A stretch of DNA of 14,682 nt, taken from the NCBI GenBank assembly GCA_012514925.1, contig JAAYZI010000026.1, positions 1-14,682 on the forward strand. Reading direction: 5' to 3'. Shown here one piece after another: positions 8,438-14,682 of the stretch. The notes under the pieces were generated by a model. That model made no database searches. It saw only the letters and a program-made list of their open reading frames with translations, and was not told the DNA's origin. Every line of letters begins with the position of its first letter. Position 1 is the stretch's first letter. The translations under genes and the position numbers were made by a program. This stretch comes from Deltaproteobacteria bacterium (GTDB lineage: Bacteria; Bdellovibrionota_C; UBA2361; JAAYZI01).

Positions 8438-11400
8438 TGAAAAATAAGGGTGGCAAACGGATCCAACCAAAATCCGTGTTGAATGCGAAAAGTAAGCGCG
8501 CTCATCGTCCTAAATGCTCGGGAATGACATTGCCGAAAAATGCCCTTGCGGATCTAGGTACCATTTTTTCTGAGCCTCTCGAAGCCCCCATTACGGCCGA
8601 TAGACTGACGGAAAACCAGATTCAAGCTAGAGATAACCTCTACCGCGAACGGGGTGAGGCTCTAGCCAACGAGATCTTTGAACTTGCCCATAAGCAACGC
8701 AGCACCGACCTTGAACTATATCTGGACAAGATCAACGCCGCAGCCCTTAACAAACCCTCGATAGAAAACCAAGCTATTTTACTTACAGCTCGCCGTCACT
8801 TTCGCGAGACCTTTGGACAGTACTTACGTGAACACGGCTTAAGTACTGATATGCAGGATCAAATTCTTCACCGCACCGGCAAGCAAGCCCTGGACCAAGT
8901 ATCTAAGGCTCTAAACGGTTTTGATGCCGAGGGCCTAGCAAAGCAAGTTTGGGAAGCATTTCTTACTAAAGACTTAAAACAGCTAACGGAACTAAAGGAA
9001 GATATCTGCGGCCTCACTGATATGTATGTGCGCGAGCTGCGCGCTATCTACAACACTCTCCCGTTGCGGGAAGTTGCGCAGCTGCTGCATGCTGCCCTGC
9101 ATGAGACCAACCTTCAGGGCGAACCTTACCCGAATGCCGAAATTATTCGCTATACCTTGCAAGGACGTACCATCCACGAGATCCGACAGCTTGAGTTCCA
9201 ATTTAACAGCCTTTACCAATATGTTAGAGGAGTTCCAGGCGAGCCAAGCTTGCGTCAACAAATCAAAGACAAGTTCTCAGGAGAAGCTCTAAACCAGATT
9301 GAATCCCTACTCAAAGGTTTTAATTCAGCTCACGTTGCACACGAGGTTCACAGGACTCTTAGCCGCTGCGGAGAGGTTAGTGAAGAGGTACTGGAAGGAA
9401 CGACGCTGCATCCGGACTTTGCGGGAAGTTTCAGACGCAGTTATAACGAACGCCCCTGCTGGGAAAGGGAACTACGCGCCAGAGACGCCATCAATGAACT
9501 ACTGTGTTACCTAACCCCTACCCAGTTTAAAAATGTAAACGTACAGCTAAAAAGACGATACGCGCAAGAGCTTACTCCTCAGCTCTATACCTGTAATCGC
9601 GGCTTTAACCCAAGGAGAATCGCTCTACAATTACAACAATCTTTTAAGCTAATTGATGCACGCCGGAATTTTGCCAAGGACCAGGAGTATCTTTCGCATA
9701 CCGAACAAGTTCAGGTTAAACAGCGCTTCCACATGTGCACCACCAGGGAAATTACCGAACTGATCCGCCTGCGAGCTAATGAAGTAAAAGCGGAGGAATC
9801 AAAAAGATTAACGCTAAAAGCACTAAAACCGCTGGAGTACTTGACGCCCCACCAGGTATTGCAGGTGCGTGAACAGTTTCATCTGATCTCCGGAGCCTCT
9901 TTGGAAACGTTTGTTCAAGAAGGGGCTGCGCGCATCTGTCGGGGAGAGCCTCCAAAATACGTAGCTCTGCTGATTTCAAGCCGACTTGGCGGCTATGCGC
10001 GCCTAAAACTTAAAGCGGATTTGGCTGACATCTTTGCCTTTCCTAACCTTCCAGTAGAGAGCGAAACTCACGGTAGCGTCCTACCGGAAGAGTATCAAAC
10101 CGGACTTGACGCGGCTAAGTCTCTTAGGGCTGTGATTGAAGATAAGGATCTTAGCTTGGGACCAAAAAGCAAAAAGATCCTAGACTTGCTGCGCCATCAA
10201 AACAGAACCCAACTCACGGCCCTGGAAAAGGCGTACCTCGAAAGTTCTCCTCATAAAACTCCGCTGGCAGAGGACCTCGAGAAGCTTCTCTCTCCTGAAC
10301 GGCTCTTGGAAAGTAAACTCATCCTATGCGGCTTTGATCCTCGCATCTTTGCTAAACGTCTTGGAAAGCACTTGGACGATATTTTTGAACTGCTTTTAAG
10401 AAGTACTGAAGAAATTACACTAACCGCAAAGTATTATCAAAAGGAGTATAACACCAAATTAAGCGCTGCTGTAGTTAAAGCTTATCGCGGAGAGGCTTTA
10501 GATCAAAAGCGAATCTTAGCACTCTCGGTCCTTTACGCTCCGACCGCCGCGAAATTAAAGGAGAGCCTTTCCACCACCAAGCGCATCGATGCAGCCGGCG
10601 TCGAGGCCCTGACCCGTCACTTAAGCAAATCCCCGCTTGAGACCCTCGCTTTTGAGTCCGCTTATAACCGGCACTTTGCAAGATTTGAATACTGCTATCA
10701 AAAGAACTTTGGCACCTTACTGCAGCGCCTGCGGGTCTTGGCCACGAAAGGGTTGCTTTCACGCTCTGACTTTGCAAAATCCATTCTATTACTGGAGGCT
10801 CTGGATCCCAATATCGCCACAGATCTAAACACGCTGATTGCTGATCGCAATATCTCTACGCAGGCACTACAAGATGTTCATACTCTGTTGCGTCGTCACC
10901 GCCAGGATTTACGGACAATTGCCAAGGCCTATAATGCCCTCAACCAAGATCGGACCCTGAGGGAGGCCTTTTATGAGTTAAAAGTTCCGCTTAATTCTAC
11001 CAACAAGACTCTGCTTTTGCTGGATGGCTTCGATCCGGACGAAGTGGCAGCGGAAATTCAGCAGTTAATTGAAACTCGCCAGGGTGAAGAATTGGGAAGG
11101 GAGATTACAGCACTGTTAGCCGATCCTCGCCAGGGCAGACGCAATCCGCGCATCCCTAGGGACCCGAATTGGACAGATGAAATGTACCATCAAATCCGCA
11201 TTTCCTATGAAAGCCTGTGTGGAGAACCTCTACTGCACACATTAAAAAAGAAGGGGGTGCCCTACAAAGGCCGGGGGATCAACGCCACCGCTTACCAACT
11301 ATATGGCGAACTTTCAAAAACCGCAGTAGATATCCATCGCCTTCTAAACGGCGCAAAGGGCCGAAAGGGTACTGCACCTACCGAACCTGAAACTCAACTG

Positions 11401-11583
11401 TTATCATTGATTGAAGAGGTCAGACCGTCTGTGCGCGAAAGATTAGTCAGTATGTACGATGCTTATTTCGGTATAAATCCTGCTCTCTCTCTGCTGCGCA
11501 CAAGCATTAAACATAAACTAAGTAATCCCGACCTGCAGAAGAGAGCCTTTGAACTCCTGGACGAAACGTACACTTACACTTAA
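8437..11583 (+). CDS. Giant annexin-like helical-repeat protein
   Basis: A 1048-aa soluble, almost entirely helical protein with no signal peptide or membrane segment and a basic N-terminus (about 1-28). It contains many copies of a diverged unit: a helix with a conserved Tyr, a G-x-x-L turn, an LL-rich helix, then a GF[DN]xxxxA helix. The last element recurs near 161-168 (GFDAEGLA), 294-301 (GFNSAHVA), 389-396 (GFNPRRIA), 632-639 (GFDPRIFA), 788-794 (ALDPNIA) and 864-871 (GFDPDEVA). Units near 575-650, 805-880 and 985-1045 match the annexin pattern best (for example LLRHQNRTQLTALEKAY). Annexins bind membranes through Ca2+ held by a GxGTD loop; no such loop is seen after these motifs, so calcium binding is doubtful. 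The frame is open back to 8305 without ATG, GTG or TTG. The annexin relationship is judged by pattern only. Confidence 0.7.
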   Translation: MKNKGGKRIQPKSVLNAKSKRAHRPKCSGMTLPKNALADLGTIFSEPLEAPITADRLTENQIQARDNLYRERGEALANEIFELAHKQRSTDLELYLDKINAAALNKPSIENQAILLTARRHFRETFGQYLREHGLSTDMQDQILHRTGKQALDQVSKALNGFDAEGLAKQVWEAFLTKDLKQLTELKEDICGLTDMYVRELRAIYNTLPLREVAQLLHAALHETNLQGEPYPNAEIIRYTLQGRTIHEIRQLEFQFNSLYQYVRGVPGEPSLRQQIKDKFSGEALNQIESLLKGFNSAHVAHEVHRTLSRCGEVSEEVLEGTTLHPDFAGSFRRSYNERPCWERELRARDAINELLCYLTPTQFKNVNVQLKRRYAQELTPQLYTCNRGFNPRRIALQLQQSFKLIDARRNFAKDQEYLSHTEQVQVKQRFHMCTTREITELIRLRANEVKAEESKRLTLKALKPLEYLTPHQVLQVREQFHLISGASLETFVQEGAARICRGEPPKYVALLISSRLGGYARLKLKADLADIFAFPNLPVESETHGSVLPEEYQTGLDAAKSLRAVIEDKDLSLGPKSKKILDLLRHQNRTQLTALEKAYLESSPHKTPLAEDLEKLLSPERLLESKLILCGFDPRIFAKRLGKHLDDIFELLLRSTEEITLTAKYYQKEYNTKLSAAVVKAYRGEALDQKRILALSVLYAPTAAKLKESLSTTKRIDAAGVEALTRHLSKSPLETLAFESAYNRHFARFEYCYQKNFGTLLQRLRVLATKGLLSRSDFAKSILLLEALDPNIATDLNTLIADRNISTQALQDVHTLLRRHRQDLRTIAKAYNALNQDRTLREAFYELKVPLNSTNKTLLLLDGFDPDEVAAEIQQLIETRQGEELGREITALLADPRQGRRNPRIPRDPNWTDEMYHQIRISYESLCGEPLLHTLKKKGVPYKGRGINATAYQLYGELSKTAVDIHRLLNGAKGRKGTAPTEPETQLLSLIEEVRPSVRERLVSMYDAYFGINPALSLLRTSIKHKLSNPDLQKRAFELLDETYTYT

Positions 11584-11601
11584 GCAAAACATCAGCGCAA
11601 G

Positions 11602-11832
11602 TTACAAACAAAGAGCCTGACTGCCTCGCAATTGCTCCTGGATGGATTTGCTAAGATTGTTACTAAGCTCCTTAATCAACTTTAGACGCCGTTCGTTTGC
11701 TCTCTTACGCGCAACCCGCTTCGCCACTGGGAGACTTTTCGGCTCCCAAATGGAGATGCGGCCAACGTGGCCCATCAGACAAACAAAGTCACTCCATAGA
11801 TGATTAGCGTTAACTTCTCTAGGTGTATTCAT
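11602..11832 (-). CDS. Small basic protein of unknown function
   Basis: A minus-strand frame gives a 76-aa protein from ATG at 11832; an in-frame TTG at 11853 would add seven residues. It has a short hydrophobic and aromatic first half (LWSDFVCLMGHVGRISIW) followed by a strongly basic helix-forming half (KRVARKRANERRLKLIKEL). I recognise no family. It converges on the annexin-like gene with only 18 bp between the two stops and no clear terminator. No good ribosome-binding site precedes either start. It lies in otherwise non-coding DNA, so it is not a shadow of a larger gene, but its reality rests only on an open frame and a plausible composition. Confidence 0.35.
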   Translation of the reverse strand: MNTPREVNANHLWSDFVCLMGHVGRISIWEPKSLPVAKRVARKRANERRLKLIKELSNNLSKSIQEQLRGSQALCL

Positions 11833-11853
11833 ATAATCGTCTCTACTGTACAA

Positions 11854-11877
11854 AAGGAGGGTGTGTCAGTCCTCCTT
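11854..11877. repeat. Inverted repeat made of Shine-Dalgarno-like sequence
   Basis: AAGGAGG (11854-11860) and CCTCCTT (11871-11877) are perfect inverted repeats around a 10-nt spacer, so each strand carries an ideal ribosome-binding sequence. On the minus strand it sits upstream of the small gene but 17 nt from its TTG and about 38 nt from its ATG, too far for direct use. On the plus strand it only precedes a frame of about 20 codons. It may form a hairpin in the small gene's leader. From here to the riboswitch promoter (11878-12096) I see no gene, RNA or repeat. Confidence 0.4.
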
Positions 11878-12096
11878 AGGGAAGAACTTGCAGATCCCGT
11901 GCCATCTAGAATTACTTAGGTTTTAAACCACTACTGTTAATCGCCAGCGGGTAACCTCTCAAAAGAACAGCCGAATTTACGCGCTTGAATTTCTCACTGC
12001 AGGAACACCTTAGCAATCATTTCAAATGTATGAGAATCCAGCTCCCTTAAGGTGATACTATTTGCGCACTCTCTCCCTAGACGGATATCCCCTTAC

Positions 12097-12125
12097 TTGA
12101 CACGCTCTGGACTAGGGCGTATCTC
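12097..12125 (+). promoter_or_regulatory. Sigma70-type promoter for the riboswitch transcript
   Basis: A perfect -35 hexamer TTGACA (12097-12102), a 17-nt spacer and TATCTC (12120-12125) place the expected transcription start about seven bases on, near 12132. That base is the first G of aptamer stem P1 (GGGGAGT), so promoter and riboswitch positions agree. The -10 matches consensus only in its first three bases. Confidence 0.5.
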
Positions 12126-12131
12126 CTTAGT

Positions 12132-12331
12132 GGGGAGTTCAAGGGAAGACGGTGTAAATCCGTCGCGGACCCGCCGCAGTAATCGGGGACTTACGCCACA
12201 TCACACCCACTGGCCATAATTTGATGCAAGTCAAATACCGGCGCGGGAAGGGGTGGTTATAGGGATGATCCGAAAGCCTGAAGACCTACTCTCCAAATAA
12301 TTCGCGTTAACGGCGCTCGAGGGGTGGCGCC
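12132..12331 (+). promoter_or_regulatory. Cobalamin (B12) riboswitch
   Basis: RNA leader element that binds adenosylcobalamin-type ligands and usually represses the downstream gene. Conserved parts appear in order: P1 strand GGGGAGT (12132-12138) pairing with ACTCTCC (12288-12294, one G-U); AGGGAA then GGTGTAAATCC, with stem P3 GACGG (12148-12152)/CCGTC (12160-12164); the GC-rich core ending in CCCACTGGCC (12206-12215); a perfect arm ATTTGA (12219-12224)/TCAAAT (12231-12236); GCGGGAAGG; GATGATCCG; and the B12 box AAGCCTGAAGACCT (12274-12287). After the aptamer, GGCGC (12312-12316)/GCGCC (12327-12331) closes a loop holding GGGTG (12322-12326). That is complementary to CACCC (12204-12208), the expected L5-L13 kissing interaction. 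The next plus-strand gene starts 92 bases later. Confidence 0.92.
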
Positions 12332-12369
12332 TGTTTGATCTGGCTTTTTTGCTTTTTAAAGATCTTGAT

Positions 12370-12400
12370 CCGGTGGGGCGCGATCTCCCTACCACACCGG
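12370..12400 (+). other. Hairpin between riboswitch and start codon
   Basis: CCGGTG (12370-12375) and CACCGG (12395-12400) form a perfect 6-bp stem, with a possible inner GGG (12376-12378)/CCC (12387-12389) continuation and a bulge. No T-run follows, so it is not an intrinsic terminator. It ends about 23 nt before the ATG, so it may take part in translational control by the riboswitch. A T-rich stretch at 12345-12357 lies before it, without a strong stem immediately upstream. Confidence 0.35.
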
Positions 12401-12423
12401 AATTAATCTAAAGAAAGTCCGCT

Positions 12424-14682
12424 ATGGCTACCTGCTCATACGATCCTAAACTTCAAGCAGACGTAACCTATGGACTTTTACAAAAGAGTAATAACAACCT
12501 TAACCAAACCGCCTCCTGGCCTGCCGCTGATATCGCTTCAGGAATTATTGAACTGGCCGATCTCTCCAAAATTGTTTCATTTGAGGCCCGCATTCAAGAT
12601 CAAAAAATCATGTGCGGTAATGTTCCTTGGGAAAACCTGATAAACCCACCTGACAGCCACCTTATTGCCATGGGCAAAGATCCAGCTAAATGGCGGGAGC
12701 AGGAGGGTTTACCGCAGGATCTCATTCAAAACTATCTTGAAATGCAAAGAAAATTTGTAACCGACCCTTCTCTTCAGCAGGCACTAGTACCAAGCCAGGA
12801 AAAGAATTCTCCCTTTACCGTGATCTATCTCTTTGAACGAGATCCGAAAGACCATAATCGGCTAATGGTTACGGGGGTTATGTTTGATGGTAGCAAATCC
12901 CAACTGCAAGACCTGTTAAGTAGTATCGCCAGAAAAAATACGACTTTTAATGGGTCTGACCAACATGCCCTGGATCGCCCACTCTACTTTCATAGTGGGT
13001 CTCGTATCGGCGCAGATGAACTGGTGCTTGCGGCAAGATTCGCTGGCAGCCGCTTTAGCTATGACGAGGCTGTCTCTATGGTTACCTCTCGCCAAAAAAC
13101 GCTTCAAGATGAGCTTACGAAGCTTTTTGCCGAATACCTAAACACTTTTAAGACTCAGGCCGATTGGAAACAGGCTATCAGAGATTTATCGTATTGCTCC
13201 AAACCCTTTGTAACATGGACCCTAGCCAGGCGAGGAGTTTCCCCAGATGAGGCTGCCAAGGTATTTAACGCCCTAGCAGCCATTAATCCCAACGGAAAGA
13301 ATGCGGTCATTGAGGCTTGGGCTGTTGTGGCAAAAGTCTTACTCGAAAAGCGAAAGGAGAACGGAAACACTAAGAGCCGCACCCTACCTGCATCCCCGCC
13401 AAGCGGCCGCAGCGTTTCTCCCAGCCACCAGCGCTTACCTGAAGAGCACCAGATCGTACCCCACCGCTTCATATCAGAAGCAAATCTTATCGCAACCAAT
13501 CTTGCCTACTACTTGGTCCCAAGCACAGGATCTGGCTCTCTAGCACCTCTTCCCACCGTGCTTAATGAGATGAAGCCGAAGCATGATTTTGTACGAAGAA
13601 AGCCTGGTACCGACGATTATTCCTTCGCCGACATCGAGGCTAAACAGTGGGAGGAGCAAAGGAGGAAGAGATTAGCTGAAGGGTATTGGGATATAGAGCA
13701 AAAGAACATTGGCATCAGGAAGAACCTTCGAAAGAGCTATATGACACCGGAGTGGACTTTCTACCAACCTGCGCCTGAAAAATCTGCTGCTAGCAAAAAT
13801 AAACTTCTACGCTCACCGGACCACCCCGCGCAGTCAGCCCCTCTTCATCCCCAAATTGAAGCCACCTCTTTTGGAAACCTTAGCTGTACAAGATTTAGGC
13901 CACTAGAAGCTTTCATAGGCCGAGTGCTGGAAACGCCAACTGCAAGACGAGGGTTACTCGAACCCTCAGTTAGAATTACTAATAGTTTTAAGATCCCGGC
14001 ACAGCAGGCTGGTAGTACCCACCCTTTCGAAGCAGAACCTGCGCAACTACACAAAAAACCTCGTCAATTAGAAACCTCTAATACTCCTAGAGGTAATCAG
14101 AGTTTGGAGCAAACCCACAAAGTTAAAACTCCGGTAGGTTTAACTCTATCACCTAAAGTGCTCCAAGCACGCGCCTTTAACTCCCCCGTTTCCATGGCAT
14201 CCCAAATCTCTACCAGTAAATTACCTAACGGCCAAAAGGAAGTTGGTGCACCACAAGAAAGCTCTATGCCAAGTAAGAGTAAAACCCTTAAAAAACAGGT
14301 AACCCACACAAAAAAACTCTCGCCACTTCAAGTTGCGACCTTAAAACGAGTTCTTCAAGTAACAGCTTCCAGGCAAAAGAGACTCTTAACCAACCCTTCT
14401 TCCGCAGAGCCTCTGCTCTTAAAAAAATTCATGGACCAAACCGAAACTTCCATACCCCAGCTTTCAAAGAAACAAACAGAAATAAGCAAAGAGACATCCT
14501 TACAACAAGCTCTTCAAGTAACAGCTTCCAGACAAAATAGACTCTTAACCAACCCTTCTTCCGCAGAGCATCTGCTCTTAAAAAAATTCATGGACCAAAC
14601 CGAAACTTCCATACCCCAGCTTTCAAAGAAACAAACAGAAATAAGCAAAGAGACATCCTTACAACAAGCTCTTCAAGTAACA
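12424..14682 (+). CDS. Riboswitch-controlled repeat protein of unknown function, 3'-truncated
   Basis: The frame is open without a stop for 753 codons and leaves the window. An in-frame TAA at 12409 bounds it, ATG 12424 is the first start, and AAGAAAG at 12411-12417 is a weak ribosome-binding site. I recognise no family. Residues about 1-315 look folded, with no signal peptide or membrane helix, and include helical stretches at 197-310. Residues about 316-395 are a Pro/Ser-rich linker; 400-440 is a charged helix (QWEEQRRKR). From about 446 to 643 the sequence is low-complexity, rich in Pro, Ser, Thr, Gln and Lys, and probably disordered. From 644 a 53-residue unit repeats in tandem. The upstream cobalamin riboswitch implies control by B12, but nothing in the protein resembles a B12 transporter, B12 synthesis enzyme, methionine synthase or ribonucleotide reductase. 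Segment 214-240 faintly recalls an annexin helix pair. Confidence 0.8.
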   Translation, partial: MATCSYDPKLQADVTYGLLQKSNNNLNQTASWPAADIASGIIELADLSKIVSFEARIQDQKIMCGNVPWENLINPPDSHLIAMGKDPAKWREQEGLPQDLIQNYLEMQRKFVTDPSLQQALVPSQEKNSPFTVIYLFERDPKDHNRLMVTGVMFDGSKSQLQDLLSSIARKNTTFNGSDQHALDRPLYFHSGSRIGADELVLAARFAGSRFSYDEAVSMVTSRQKTLQDELTKLFAEYLNTFKTQADWKQAIRDLSYCSKPFVTWTLARRGVSPDEAAKVFNALAAINPNGKNAVIEAWAVVAKVLLEKRKENGNTKSRTLPASPPSGRSVSPSHQRLPEEHQIVPHRFISEANLIATNLAYYLVPSTGSGSLAPLPTVLNEMKPKHDFVRRKPGTDDYSFADIEAKQWEEQRRKRLAEGYWDIEQKNIGIRKNLRKSYMTPEWTFYQPAPEKSAASKNKLLRSPDHPAQSAPLHPQIEATSFGNLSCTRFRPLEAFIGRVLETPTARRGLLEPSVRITNSFKIPAQQAGSTHPFEAEPAQLHKKPRQLETSNTPRGNQSLEQTHKVKTPVGLTLSPKVLQARAFNSPVSMASQISTSKLPNGQKEVGAPQESSMPSKSKTLKKQVTHTKKLSPLQVATLKRVLQVTASRQKRLLTNPSSAEPLLLKKFMDQTETSIPQLSKKQTEISKETSLQQALQVTASRQNRLLTNPSSAEHLLLKKFMDQTETSIPQLSKKQTEISKETSLQQALQVT
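14353..14682 (+). repeat. 159-bp in-frame tandem repeat, continuing past the window
   Basis: Unit 1 is 14353-14511, unit 2 is 14512-14670, and a third begins at 14671 and matches for the 12 bases left. Units 1 and 2 differ at three of 159 bases: one silent (AGG/AGA), Lys to Asn, and Pro to His. The period of exactly 53 codons keeps the frame. Each unit begins LQVTASRQ and contains LLLKKFMDQTETSIPQLS. A decayed copy seems to precede the array (SSMPSKSKTLKKQVT, then LQVATLKRVLQVT, about residues 613-647). Confidence 0.95.

Noticed and set aside
11863..11928. Short plus-strand frame after AAGGAGG, starting at GTG
   Set aside because: It is only about 20 codons, the spacing to the ribosome-binding sequence is too short, and the composition is unremarkable.
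11913..11940. Minus-strand promoter TTAACA-16-TAAGTA for the small gene
   Set aside because: Both hexamers are weak and comparable matches occur by chance in this AT-rich stretch.
12327..12357. Intrinsic terminator just after the riboswitch, ending in the T-rich stretch
   Set aside because: The only stem directly before the Ts is about four pairs with a T-T mismatch, and the stable GGCGC/GCGCC stem is 13 nt away.
12916..14309. Several antisense open frames of about 60-115 codons
   Set aside because: They lie opposite the continuous long plus-strand gene, lack ribosome-binding sites and resemble no protein; they are shadows of that gene.
14353..14682. CRISPR-like or mobile-element repeat
   Set aside because: The units are directly adjacent without spacers, keep the reading frame and encode protein, so this is a coding tandem repeat.

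Overview
The window is bacterial DNA with dense, mostly co-directional genes. It fits a Gram-negative-type cell, because there is a periplasm-style TolB-like propeller and signal-peptide-like N-termini. RNase III and Der are recognisable but divergent. Most other proteins have no family I can name with certainty. That pattern suggests an under-sampled lineage, perhaps deltaproteobacterial, but the sequence alone does not settle the taxonomy.

Layout: (1) 1-1221, the 3' part of a HEAT-repeat protein gene. (2) 1357-3563, rnc and der, overlapping by 4 nt: housekeeping RNA processing and ribosome assembly, with a plausible sigma70-type promoter in front. (3) 3677-8276, three tightly packed membrane or envelope genes (spacings of 2 nt and -4 nt): a fusion of an MprF-type flippase domain with a TolB-like beta-propeller, an exported or anchored protein of unknown function, and a large ABC-2-like permease whose two halves resemble each other. 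(4) 8437-11583, a 1048-residue all-helical protein built from diverged annexin-like repeats with no evident calcium loops. (5) 11584-12423, mostly non-coding, with a small minus-strand gene, a Shine-Dalgarno-like inverted repeat, and a clear cobalamin riboswitch. (6) 12424 to the window end, a long open gene (753 codons seen, 3' end outside) that ends in a nearly perfect 159-bp in-frame tandem repeat.

The left half is conventional. The right half is where the novelty lies. A textbook cobalamin aptamer has its own -35/-10 placed so that transcription would start at stem P1, and its L5-L13 kissing-loop partner is visible. It leads into an unrecognised, partly disordered, repeat-bearing protein instead of a known B12 uptake, B12 synthesis or B12-alternative enzyme gene. 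Just upstream lies the giant annexin-like protein, and one segment of the riboswitch-controlled protein has a faintly similar helical pattern. Whether the two large proteins work together is inference only.
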